Made by a program: the position numbers and the translations under genes. Positions 34,838 to 43,274 of a DNA stretch of 64,000 nt are shown in pieces. Below the pieces are notes generated by a model that was given only the letters and a program-made list of their open reading frames with translations, was not told the DNA's origin and searched no databases. Source of the stretch: Paraburkholderia elongata (GTDB lineage Bacteria; Pseudomonadota; Gammaproteobacteria; Burkholderiales; Burkholderiaceae); NCBI RefSeq assembly GCF_013177735.1, contig NZ_WOEZ01000183.1, forward strand, positions 1 through 64,000, given 5' to 3'. Position 1 is the stretch's first letter, and each line of letters opens with the position of its first letter.

Positions 34838-34939
34838 TTACGGCTACGATTTTTCGCAAACCCGCGTTTGCACGAAATCACCTGTTTTTACCGGGTCAAA
34901 ACCATGTAATCTCTCGGTTTTCTTCCTGCATCAAAACAG

Positions 34940-36886
34940 ATGAGTCGAGCGTTGGCGAGCGAACAACTACAACAAACTGCGGCGCACACGCCGCGCCAGC
35001 CTATCGTTCTTCGTTTGCGCTGCACCGCGGTGCTGCTGGCGTGTGGGATCACCGCCTTCGCACATCCCGCTGACGCAGCCGAATCTGCGTGCAGCGCCGA
35101 AGCCGGCCCGGCCGGCCGCCCTTCCGTCGGTCTCGTGCTGTCAGGCGGCGGCGCGCGCGGCTATGCCCACCTCGGCGTATTGAAGGTGCTCGACGAAAAT
35201 CGCATTCCGGTCGATTGCATCGCCGCCACCAGCATGGGCTCGGTGGTCGGCGGCCTGTACGCGAGCGGTATGACGGCACAGGACATGCAAAACCGCCTCA
35301 CGGGAATCGATCTCGCGGACATCGCGTTCGACGTCACCGACCGCGCCGATCTGCCGCAATCGCGCCGCGAGGACGAGCGGCTGTATGTGAATAGCCTTTC
35401 GCTCGGCTACGGCACCAATGGCTTCCGCTTGCCGGTCGGGCTCGTCCAGGGCAATCGCTTGCAAGCGCTGCTGCAGGACTGGACGTCCGCGGTACCCGGC
35501 AACGTTTCGTTCGACCGGCTGCCGATCCCCTATCGCGCGATCGCCACGGATCTGCGCACCGGCCAGAAGGTAGTGCTCGATCACGGTTCGCTGCCGCAGG
35601 CAATTCGCGCCAGCATGGCGTTGCCCGGCCTGTTCGCGCCGGCCGATATCGACGGGCGCACGCTGGTGGACGGCGGCATCGTCAGCAATCTGCCGATCGA
35701 AACGGCGCGCGACATGGGCGCGAACGTTGTGATCGCCGTCGATATCGGCTCGCCGCTGCGGCCGCTGGATGCGCTGGCTTCGCCCGCCGACGTGATGCAA
35801 CAGATGATCGGCATTCTGATTCATCAAAACGTTGCACGGCAACGTGAACAGTTGCAAGCCGGTGACGTACTGATCGAACCGGCGCTCGGCTCGCTCAGCT
35901 TCACCGATTTCGCCAACGCAAGCCAGGCGATCGCGGCCGGCGCCGCCGCCACGCGCGCGGCCATGCCGCAGCTTCAGCATCTGGCGCTCTCGCCCGCCGA
36001 CTACGCCGCGTGGCGCGCCCGGCACGGTGCGCCCGCAATGCGTCCGGTTCGGATCACGCAGATCGAGATCGCCTCGCAAGGCGCGGTACCCGAGGCACGC
36101 ATTCGCGCCGCGTTGCACGTCAAACCCGGCGATGTCTACGATCCGGTCGCGCTCAATAAGGACTTGCTGGCGCTCACCACCGCGGGCGACTTCGACAGCG
36201 TGAGCCAGCAACTCGTCGACAACGGGGACGAGCACAAGCTCATTGTCGCCGCGCAGCAGAAGCTGTGGGGACCGAATTTCCTGCTGTTCGGTCTGGGTCT
36301 GTCGAGCAGCTCGACGGATGAAGGCGGCTTCCGGCTGCATCTGGGCTATCGCCGCCCGTGGGTCACGTCGTCGGGACTCGAAGGGCGTGTGGACGGGACG
36401 CTCGGCAGCGATCTGATCAACCTGCACGCGGAGTTGCGGCAACCGCTGTCGAGTTCTTTCGGCTATTACGTTGCGCCCTATCTCGAGTTTCAGCGGCGGT
36501 TGTGGTCTATTAGCGTTCGCCCCTGTGCGGGGCAGGCACTTACTTTCTTTGCCGCCGCAAAGAAAGTAAGCAAAGAAAGCGGCTTCACACCGCTAATTCT
36601 TAAGCGGGTCCCCTGGCTTGGAGAGGATAGTGGTGCATCTGGAATCCGTGTTCTCGCACATTCAACCCTAGTGACAAGGCCATCATTCTTCCGGCGGCGC
36701 TGCGCGCGCCGAAGCCCTCTTCTTAACACCAGCAGGCACTTTGGCCCGGTTCCTGCAACGCGCCGCCGGTTGTTTACTTCGCTCAGATCTGGGGTTTTCA
36801 GCCTGCCTTTTCGCTTGTCCCTTACGCCCTCTGTACGAATGCCAGGGTTCGCTCCGCTACCGTGTCGCGCTCGTTGTCTAGTGTGA
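34940..36886 (+). pseudogene. Patatin-like phospholipase with 3' end replaced by a dispersed repeat
   Basis: Residues 1 to about 521 belong to the PlpD/RssA-like patatin family. After an N-terminal hydrophobic stretch come the oxyanion LSGGGARGYAHLG, the nucleophile region ATSMGSVVGGLYASGM (Ser), and the catalytic Asp in VDGGIVSNLP; a POTRA-like domain starts near ITQIEIASQGAVPEARIRAAL, then the first barrel strands (FRLHLGYRRPW, SFGYYVAPYLEF). At 36504 the sequence switches to the dispersed repeat, and the remaining 126 codons are repeat plus arginine-rich sequence. The rest of the surface-antigen barrel, roughly 200 residues in intact homologues, is not found downstream. The catalytic domain could still be made, but assembly in the outer membrane should fail. 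Confidence 0.8.
36504..36726 (+). repeat. Dispersed repeat, copy C, inside the patatin gene
   Basis: Same element as at 1-190 and 391-614, joined from GGTCTATTAGCG at 36504 to about CTTCTTAA at 36726. Hairpin at 36539-36570 with the same 14-bp arms. Base 36524 corresponds to base 1 and to base 594. No target-site duplication is evident. Confidence 0.88.
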
Positions 36887-37607
36887 TCATGTGGTAGCTG
36901 TCGGTCAAGCGCACGAAGGTCACTGAACGGCTTCCCAAGTGCTCGCACACGAATTCCGCGGAGCGGATGCTTGTCACCTCGTCCTCCTCCGAATGCATGA
37001 CCAAGGTCTCGCATGTTACGCGGCCCAAGGCTCGCTTCACCGCGAAGCGCATCCAGTCGACCTGTTCGATCGCCGCTAACGGCACGTACGGATAGTGGAT
37101 GCCGCTCCCCTTCTGCAAATGGCGGCGGATCAGGTTGCGAATGCGCGTGTTCTTGATGCCAAACGGCTCACCCTCCGGTACGCGAATCAATCGACGAAGC
37201 CCCGGCACGCAGTACATCAGGTAGCGCAACGGACGCAGACGTGAACCGCCCCAGCCGTCAAGGAACAATGGCGGCGACAGCAGAATCAGGCGCCCGTTCG
37301 TCATGCGCTCGCGCGCGCTCAAAATCAATGCAAGCAATGCCCCCATCGAAATGCCCGCCACGTCCACTCGCTCGTAGCGCGTCACCAGTTCGCGATACGT
37401 GCGGCTCAGCAGTTGCATGTAGTCGCTCAACGTCACCCGGCCCAACGCGTCAGGGTTCGAGCCGTGGCCCGGCAGCGACGGCAAATGCACGTCGCAACCG
37501 ATCTGCTCGAACTTGCGGTCGAGCGCGCCGAAATCATGGCGCGTGCCACCCAAACCGTGAATCATCAACACAGCATGGCGGGAAAGTGAGGAAACGCGAG
37601 CGGACAT
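36822..37607 (-). CDS. Alpha/beta hydrolase (carboxylesterase/monoacylglycerol lipase type)
   Basis: A 261-aa cytosolic-looking hydrolase: oxyanion region VLMIHGLGGTRHDF, nucleophile elbow VAGISMGALLAL, aspartate in MHSEEDEVT and histidine in DSYHMITLD. It resembles Est30-like carboxylesterases and lipases. Its stop lies about 95 bases from the end of the dispersed repeat, and part of its 3' end overlaps, on the opposite strand, the spurious tail of the patatin frame. Confidence 0.88.
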   Translation of the reverse strand: MSARVSSLSRHAVLMIHGLGGTRHDFGALDRKFEQIGCDVHLPSLPGHGSNPDALGRVTLSDYMQLLSRTYRELVTRYERVDVAGISMGALLALILSARERMTNGRLILLSPPLFLDGWGGSRLRPLRYLMYCVPGLRRLIRVPEGEPFGIKNTRIRNLIRRHLQKGSGIHYPYVPLAAIEQVDWMRFAVKRALGRVTCETLVMHSEEDEVTSIRSAEFVCEHLGSRSVTFVRLTDSYHMITLDNERDTVAERTLAFVQRA

Positions 37608-37699
37608 CGATAAGCCTGTCGTTGCACAAGCGTGCGATGCTAATCATCCCCACTTCGCATGACTGTCGATTTGCTATCGCGTTTGTGGAGTTTTGTCGG

Positions 37700-37810
37700 C
37701 CGATATTTCGACGTATTACTCAATCGAAACTCAACGCCAACTCCAACTCACCCGAATCTCAACTGCAACTGCAGCTCAACCGCAAATCAACCGCGACCGC
37801 TGCAAGCGCC
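37700..37810. repeat. Low-complexity A/C-rich stretch
   Basis: The gap between the hydrolase and the response regulator holds a run of degenerate AACTC, CAACTGC and CAACCGC units with a period of roughly 12-15 bases, strongly biased to A and C on the plus strand. No hairpin or gene is evident. Confidence 0.5.
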
Positions 37811-37811
37811 T

Positions 37812-38516
37812 TCAATCCCATGCCAGCTTGCTGAACTGATAGCCCTTGCCGCGTACCGTCTTGATGCGCTGCGGGGTGCCGGCGTCGTCATGCAGCTTGC
37901 GGCGCAGCTTGGAAATGCCGCCGTCGATCGTACGGTCGAGGCCGTCGAACTCAATGCCGCGCAGTTGCCGCATCAACTCGTCACGGCTCACCACCTCGCC
38001 CGCGCAACTCACCAATGCCCACAGCAAATCGAATTCGGCCGATGTCAGTTCAGGCAGGCTGCCGTCCGGGAGCTTGACCGTGCGGCTTGCCCGGCTGATC
38101 TCGAACTTGCCGAAGGTGTAGCTCTCAGGTTGGGCAGCCTCCGGCGTGCGCGCGGTCACGCGGCGCAGCTGCGCCTTGATGCGCGCCAGCAGCACGCGTG
38201 GCTCGACAGGCTTGTGCACGTAGTCGTCCGCGCCGAATTCGAGGCCCAGTACTTCGTCGAACTGCTCGTCGCGCGCGGTCACCATGATGATCACGCCGTC
38301 GAATTGCTCGCGCGCCTCGCGGCAAATCTGGAAACCGTCCTTGCCAGGCAGGTTCACGTCGAGAATCACCAGGTCCGGGCGGCGCTTGAGAATGGCCGGC
38401 ACGGCGTCGTTGCCGTGCAGCACGGTCTCGACCTCGTATTCGTGTTTGCGCAGATAACCGGCAACCAGCGCGGACAGGCGGTCATCGTCTTCGACAAGCA
38501 GGATCCGGAATGGCAT
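37812..38516 (-). CDS. OmpR/PhoB-family response regulator
   Basis: A 234-aa two-component regulator most like RstA. Receiver domain: acidic pair VEDDDR, phospho-acceptor in LVILDVNLPGKDG, and the lysine in DDYVHKPVEP. The C-terminal winged helix has LTSAEFDLLWALVS and RTIDGGISKLRRKLHDD. No sensor kinase gene is adjacent, so its partner is elsewhere. It is divergent from the DUF535 gene. Confidence 0.93.
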   Translation of the reverse strand: MPFRILLVEDDDRLSALVAGYLRKHEYEVETVLHGNDAVPAILKRRPDLVILDVNLPGKDGFQICREAREQFDGVIIMVTARDEQFDEVLGLEFGADDYVHKPVEPRVLLARIKAQLRRVTARTPEAAQPESYTFGKFEISRASRTVKLPDGSLPELTSAEFDLLWALVSCAGEVVSRDELMRQLRGIEFDGLDRTIDGGISKLRRKLHDDAGTPQRIKTVRGKGYQFSKLAWD

Positions 38517-38794
38517 GGGACGAATCGTTCAGGGCTGACTGTTTCAATAGCGGCGAGCAACGGTACAGCGCGGTGCACGGCCAACAAGCGATGGTGCCGC
38601 GCTGCGTACACATCCGCACTGCGCAGACCGCGCCGGCAACGGCCGGAAGAGCTGGCTCGACGCACAGCATAGCGGATGCGCCGCACATCATGCGACACGC
38701 TCGACAAAACTCGACAAACGCCCAAGCATTTCGACACGGACGCGCGATCCGCGGGGCTAGCATCCCGTCGGTTGAAATAGCCAAAGGATCTGCC

Positions 38795-39799
38795 GTGACG
38801 ACTGTTTCCAACGAAGGGGCTCGCGCCCGCTCGCCGTGGTTCGCGAGAACCACTGCCTCCTTTGCGGTCATTCAGCAAGCCGCTCATGCACTCTATCCCG
38901 GCACCAGCGTGTTTCATCGCTGGCGCCGTATGCGCCTGTGGCTGCGCTCGCTGATGTCGTGGCGCTCCACGCAAGTATGGCTCAAACGCTGCGCCATTTC
39001 GCCCTTGCACGATCTGGTGCAACGTCATCCCACCGCGCTCGAACGCATGCATCGGCCGTTCCTCCATACCGGCTTCAGTCCGCGCGAACGCCTCACGGCG
39101 AGCCTCGATCATCACGCGCTGACACAGCAACGCGTGCCGCAACTCGCCGCGCGCATCGCCGCAGTCGGCTCGGCGCCGATCGCATCGTTCGGCGTGGGCG
39201 CCGAGCGCTGGCATGTGTCGCTCGAGTCGATCGAACAGTTTCAGAAGGAAGGCGACTGGACCTTGTGCATCCGCGATGCGCGGGACCAGCGAATCGTCTC
39301 CTGCACGTTCAGTCTCGCCTATCTCGGCGGCAAAGTACGGCGTCCACGTCTTTGCATCGGCTCCGTGCAGGGTCCGGACAGTTCGGTCAACGGCCGCGAG
39401 CTGTTTCGCGCGCTCACCAAACGCTGGTATGGACTGCGGCCGAAAGTGCTGGTGATTTACCTCGCGCAATGTGTCGCCGCCGCACTCGATGCGGGCGGCA
39501 CCTTCATCGTCTCGAAGCAGGCGCATATCTATGCCAACTGGCGTTATTGCCTGAGAAAGCGTCGCGTGGCCGCGGACTACGATCGGCTGTCGATCGAATG
39601 CGGAGCGCTTGCGCGCTGGAATGGCTGGTTCGTCCTCGCACCGCCGGCGCGCTATCTGGCCGAACGCGAGAGCGACGGTACCGGCAACGCAACCCGACGC
39701 AAGCGTTACGCATTGCGAAGCGCACTCGCCGTACAGATTCGCCGCAGCGTCGAGGCAAGCAAGACACATCGACTCTGCGCGCTTCGCGTTGTCGCTTGA
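38795..39799 (+). CDS. DUF535/VirK-family protein
   Basis: A 334-aa protein of the VirK/YbjX family. Typical segments are HRPFLHTGFSPRERLTASLDHHAL, FQKEGDWTLCIRDA, SCTFSLAYL, IGSVQGPDSSVNGRELFRALTK and LRPKVLVIYLAQCVAA. Family members are linked to virulence and outer-membrane or antimicrobial-peptide stress in enterobacteria; the biochemical activity is unknown. The GTG at 38795 after AAAGGATCTGCC is chosen; the frame is open to 38510, but upstream residues are arginine-rich and overlap the response regulator leader. Confidence 0.85.
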   Translation: MTTVSNEGARARSPWFARTTASFAVIQQAAHALYPGTSVFHRWRRMRLWLRSLMSWRSTQVWLKRCAISPLHDLVQRHPTALERMHRPFLHTGFSPRERLTASLDHHALTQQRVPQLAARIAAVGSAPIASFGVGAERWHVSLESIEQFQKEGDWTLCIRDARDQRIVSCTFSLAYLGGKVRRPRLCIGSVQGPDSSVNGRELFRALTKRWYGLRPKVLVIYLAQCVAAALDAGGTFIVSKQAHIYANWRYCLRKRRVAADYDRLSIECGALARWNGWFVLAPPARYLAERESDGTGNATRRKRYALRSALAVQIRRSVEASKTHRLCALRVVA

Positions 39800-39970
39800 A
39801 TCCACTGCATTTTTTCATTGACAAGACATGCGGCAAAACGGCACACTCATCCGCATGTTGACGCACACCTCCATCGCCTTCGCGATTAAAAACCCAACAA
39901 TGCATGCCACGATCGGCAGGCATTTGGGAGCATGTGCGCGTTAGCAGTCTGAATCTGCAAAACAAGACCC

Positions 39971-40008
39971 AAAGGCCCCGCCGGTAACGGAAGGGGCCTT
40001 TTGTTTTG
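39971..40008 (+). terminator. Rho-independent terminator
   Basis: Stem AAAGGCCCC / GGGGCCTTT (9 bp) with a 13-base loop, followed by TTGTTTTG. It lies about 170 bases after the DUF535 stop and just before the next gene. The long spacing leaves room for a small transcript at 39800-39970, but nothing specific was recognised there. Confidence 0.8.
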
Positions 40009-40047
40009 TGGGTGCCTCCGTCCGCCGGCTCGATGACGGAGAGCAAG

Positions 40048-40428
40048 ATGGATCAGGCAAGCCCGCAGTGCATGGATGACGACTCAAGTCTGTCTGCCCA
40101 TCAACAGGATGAGCATCTGCCGAAGGTAGTGCTACATTTTTCCGTAGTGCCAGGCGCAACGCTGACTTGGCGTGTCGGTGCCGACAGCACGCTCAGTGTG
40201 CAGGGCGCGCGCCTGTGGCTCACGCGCGTCAACTCGCCTTACGATCACTGGCTCGAACCAGGCAACGCGTTTCGGCTGCAACGCGGCGAACGAGTGTGGC
40301 TTAGCACGGATAGCGAAAGCACCGCGCGCGTGTCGTTGAGTTGCGCGCTGCGCGCGAGACGTGGTCTCGTCAGGCGTTGGCTCGCGCGGCTCGCATGGTT
40401 GGGACTGGGGGCACCGGCGGCTCGATAG
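40048..40428 (+). CDS. DUF2917 domain protein
   Basis: A 126-aa protein. The core LHFSVVPGATLTWRVGADSTLSVQGARLWLTRVNSPYDHWLEPG matches the DUF2917 pattern, in which an aromatic-rich cupin-like sheet precedes LQRGERVWLS. The Arg-rich C terminus RARRGLVRRWLARLAWLG may be amphipathic. Start chosen at 40048 after CGGAGAGCAAG; 40033 is possible. Function unknown. Confidence 0.75.
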   Translation: MDQASPQCMDDDSSLSAHQQDEHLPKVVLHFSVVPGATLTWRVGADSTLSVQGARLWLTRVNSPYDHWLEPGNAFRLQRGERVWLSTDSESTARVSLSCALRARRGLVRRWLARLAWLGLGAPAAR

Positions 40429-40471
40429 CGTGCCCCGCGGCTCGATGGTCGAACTTTCGTACCACAGAAAA

Positions 40472-40501
40472 GCAAACACCCCTGCAATGAGGGGTGTTTG
40501 C
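40472..40501. terminator. Hairpin terminator between convergent genes
   Basis: Perfect 12-bp stem GCAAACACCCCT / AGGGGTGTTTGC with a six-base loop, midway between the convergent DUF2917 and exported-protein genes. The AAAA before it gives a short T-run on the minus strand. Confidence 0.85.
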
Positions 40502-40550
40502 CGATCAGCCATGCCGGCTCCGAGGAGCCAGGCATGCCGTGTTGGGCAGT

Positions 40551-41123
40551 TTATTGCGGCGTCACCTGCACGGCCGCTGCCGAAACGAATACCGCGTGGA
40601 TCGTATCGCCGACCTTGACGCCCTTCAGATCGACGTCCGGTCCAGCTTCGAGCGTTTGCGTCTGATACGCGCCGCGCAGCGTGACGAGGCGCTTCTTGTG
40701 ATCGATTTTCTGCACGGTGGCGAGCACTTCGACCTGACGCGCGGATTCATAACCGCCCGAGGCCGGGGCATACACCTGCGTATCGACGCGCTCACGAATG
40801 CCCTTATTCGCGCCGGTGACCTTCTCGGTCTTCAGCAGCAACGCATTCTTGTACAGCACATCCACCCGATCGCCGACCTTCAGTTGATCAAAGCCTTCGA
40901 CTTGCTGGCTCACCAGCACGACCACCGCGTTGCCGGCCGGCCCTTTGAGCGTGAGCGTGCGGCTGCCCTGATCGATACCGACGATCTCCGCCTTCACATG
41001 CACCGGTTGCACCGCGCTGACGATGCCCTGCGCGGCACTGGCCATCGCGTCTTGCGCCCAAGCCGGTTGCGCTGCGGCGAAAGCCGCTACCATCAACGCT
41101 GCTCCAATCGTCGCTGCCTTCAT
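40551..41123 (-). CDS. Exported hypothetical protein, DUF5666-like
   Basis: A 190-aa protein with a clean signal peptide (MKAATIGAALMVAAFAAAQPAWA, then QDA). The mature part contains two similar beta-rich units, VKAEIVGIDQGSRTLTLKGP...LKVGDRVDVLY and VLATVQKIDHKKRLVTLRGA...VKVGDTIHAVF, suggesting an internal duplication of an OB-like domain as in DUF5666 proteins. Periplasmic; role unknown. GAGGAGAGC precedes the start. Confidence 0.8.
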   Translation of the reverse strand: MKAATIGAALMVAAFAAAQPAWAQDAMASAAQGIVSAVQPVHVKAEIVGIDQGSRTLTLKGPAGNAVVVLVSQQVEGFDQLKVGDRVDVLYKNALLLKTEKVTGANKGIRERVDTQVYAPASGGYESARQVEVLATVQKIDHKKRLVTLRGAYQTQTLEAGPDVDLKGVKVGDTIHAVFVSAAAVQVTPQ

Positions 41124-41229
41124 TTACGCTCTCCTCGGGAAATTGTTCGATCTGGCGTTACGGCGATCTGAGCCTGCAGGATGCCGATTAACACCAAGAA
41201 TGCATACATCTTCAGGATTTCATTTAGTG

Positions 41230-41460
41230 AATCACCACGTTCGTAGAACGTGGTTTCGCGTTAGGCCCCCCATAGGGGGGCACACCTAGCGGCCCTTCTG
41301 AGAAGGTCCTTTACCCGGTTCCAATTGAAGCTGCTCTTGATGCGTCTCTTCTTTCTCCTGGAACCGAACGTACTTTTGAATCATCTCGCTGTTCAGGCCG
41401 ACCGAATCTACGCAGTAGCCCTTTGCCCAGAAATGATTCGCCCCAATTAAACGCAAATTC
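41230..41460 (-). mobile_element. Remnant of an IS200/IS605-family element
   Basis: On the minus strand a 3' fragment of a Y1 transposase (TnpA) is seen: ANHFWAKGYCVDSVGLNSEM followed by IQKYVRFQEKEE, ending at 41286. The family's catalytic region upstream is missing. Just past its end, the perfect hairpin CCACGTTC-GTA-GAACGTGG at 41235-41253 looks like a terminal stem-loop of this family. A C5/G5 hairpin lies near 41270. No TnpB is present, so the element is dead. Confidence 0.8.
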
Positions 41461-41494
41461 AATAGCCGGTGAATCCATGCGGTGGGCAAAATAA

Positions 41495-41526
41495 AACAGC
41501 CCCATCGCCTGAGCGAAGGGGCTGTT
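41495..41526 (-). terminator. Rho-independent terminator of the thiolase gene
   Basis: Read on the minus strand, AACAGCCCC / GGGGCTGTT form a 9-bp stem, with an inner CGC/GCG pairing, followed by TTTATTTT. It lies about 80 bases past the thiolase stop codon, next to the IS remnant. Confidence 0.85.
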
Positions 41527-41608
41527 CATCATGCGGCCACTGGAGCGCTATACGCGCAGCCGCAACATCAACGACGCTGCGGCGCTTCCCTGCACAAACT
41601 CCAAGCCA

Positions 41609-42811
41609 TTACACCCGTTCGATAGCGATCGCGATACCTTGACCGACGCCGATACACATCGTGCACAGTGCAAAACGGCCTTGCGTACGGTGCAGTTGAT
41701 ACATCGCGGTAGTCACCAGACGCGCACCGCTCATGCCGAGCGGGTGGCCGAGCGCGATCGCCCCGCCGTTCGGATTCACGCGTGCGTCGTCATCCGCAAC
41801 GCCGAGCGTGCGCAGCACAGCAAGACCTTGCGAGGCGAATGCTTCGTTCAGTTCGATCACGTCGAACTGGTCAATGGTCATGTTCAGGCGAGCCAGCAGC
41901 TTCTGCGTGGCGGGCGCCGGGCCGATGCCCATCACGCGCGGCGCGACACCTGCCGTTGCGATACCCAGCACGCGTGCACGCGGCGTGAGGCCGAAGCGTT
42001 TCGCGGTTTCTTCGTTGGCAAGCAGCAAAGCCGCTGCGCCGTCGTTCACGCCCGAAGCGTTGCCTGCCGTGACCGTGCCATCCGCGCGCACCACGCCCTT
42101 CAGTTTGGCCAGCGCTTCAAGGCTGGTTTCGCGCGGGTGTTCGTCTTGCAACACGGTGATCGGATCGCCCTTTTTTTGCGCGATCGTCACGCCGACGATC
42201 TCCTGCGCGAGCGTGCCGTCGCGTTGCGCGCGTGCGGCTTTCTGCTGACTGCGCAGCGCAAACGCGTCCTGATCGGCGCGGCTGACCTTGTAGTCGGTTG
42301 CGACGTTTTCGCCGGTCTCGGGCATCGAATCGACGCCATACATCTGCTTCATCAACGGGTTCACGAAACGCCAGCCGATCGTCGTGTCGAAGATATCGGC
42401 CTGGCGCGAAAACGCGCTGGTGGCCTTGCCCATCACGAACGGCGCGCGGCTCATGCTTTCGACACCGCCGGCCACCATCAACGCGGCCTCGCCCGACTTG
42501 ATCGCGCGCGCGGCGATGCCGACGGCGTCCATGCCCGAGCCGCACAGGCGGTTCACCGTGGAGCCCGGCACGCCTTGCGGCAAACCGGCCAGCAACAGTG
42601 ACATGCGCGCGACGTTGCGATTGTCTTCTCCGGCCTGGTTCGCGCAGCCGTAGATCACGTCGTCAATCGCGGTCCAGTCGACGTCTTTATTGCGCTCCAT
42701 CAGCGCCTTGAGCGGCACTGCGCCCAGATCGTCGGCGCGAACCGACGACAACGAACCCGCATAGCGGCCGATGGGGGTGCGAATCGCGTCGCACAGGAAT
42801 GCTTCGGTCAT
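41609..42811 (-). CDS. pcaF: 3-oxoadipyl-CoA thiolase
   Basis: Cleaves 3-oxoadipyl-CoA to succinyl-CoA and acetyl-CoA, the last beta-ketoadipate step. The 400-aa protein has the thiolase Cys in VNRLCGSGMDAVG, the NEAFASQ block, the histidine in ALGHPLGMSGAR and the second Cys in CTMCIGVGQG. The N terminus TEAFLCDAIRTPIGRYAGSL and the segment WTAIDDVIYGCANQAGEDNRNVAR are typical of PcaF/PaaJ rather than PhaA. GGAGACATCAC precedes the ATG at 42811. No other pca gene is in the window. Phenylacetate-type PaaJ is an alternative. Confidence 0.9.
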   Translation of the reverse strand: MTEAFLCDAIRTPIGRYAGSLSSVRADDLGAVPLKALMERNKDVDWTAIDDVIYGCANQAGEDNRNVARMSLLLAGLPQGVPGSTVNRLCGSGMDAVGIAARAIKSGEAALMVAGGVESMSRAPFVMGKATSAFSRQADIFDTTIGWRFVNPLMKQMYGVDSMPETGENVATDYKVSRADQDAFALRSQQKAARAQRDGTLAQEIVGVTIAQKKGDPITVLQDEHPRETSLEALAKLKGVVRADGTVTAGNASGVNDGAAALLLANEETAKRFGLTPRARVLGIATAGVAPRVMGIGPAPATQKLLARLNMTIDQFDVIELNEAFASQGLAVLRTLGVADDDARVNPNGGAIALGHPLGMSGARLVTTAMYQLHRTQGRFALCTMCIGVGQGIAIAIERV

Positions 42812-43015
42812 GTGATGTCTCCAGTTAGTGTGCTGCGTGCGCTGCGCCGCTAGCGGATATCCGATAGTCGCGCGGGCCGCTTGCGTCTCGCGCGAGCCCG
42901 ATGCCATGCAGCGTCGACCTCGCCGAGCACAATGGGAAACGGCCGCGTGGCAGCCGTTACTTCAGATCAGCTTAGCGCAGGACGGTGAACAAGGGGCCTG
43001 GAATTGCGGCCATTT

Positions 43016-43049
43016 GTTCTTTATACGAACACACGGTCATATATCGAAC
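43016..43049 (-). promoter_or_regulatory. Candidate tandem IclR-type sites upstream of pcaF
   Basis: Two related 15-mers on a 19-base repeat: GTTCTTTATACGAAC at 43016-43030 and GGTCATATATCGAAC at 43035-43049. On the pcaF strand the second reads GTTCGATATATGACC, resembling from memory the GTTCGATAATCGCAC box of Pseudomonas PcaR. The rest of the 463-base gap 42812-43274 shows no gene or other repeat. Confidence 0.45.
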
Positions 43050-43274
43050 AACTAGACACGATAATAGGCGTGTGGCCGAAACCATGTCAAGCGAAGCCAG
43101 CCCCGGACCAGGGAATACGCGCAGGCCGGCAGCCCTACTGCAATGGATATGCAAAAGATCTGAAGATTGGCGCGCTCGTGCCGGCAAAAGTGCGCTTACG
43201 CCTGCCAGCACGAGGCATTGGACCATTCTGCTGTCCGCAGTGCCCTTGAAACACCAACCTTGGCACGCGCGCTA

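Noticed and set aside
35141..36442. 433-codon open frame antisense to the patatin gene
   Set aside because: Shadow frame with biased composition and no ribosome-binding site.
37700..37810. Possible CRISPR-like array in the A/C-rich stretch
   Set aside because: Units are short, degenerate and lack unique spacers of constant length; no cas genes anywhere in the window.
38366..39805. 479-codon frame antisense to the DUF535 gene
   Set aside because: Contains no recognised domain; the plus strand encodes clear DUF535 blocks and a good GTG start.
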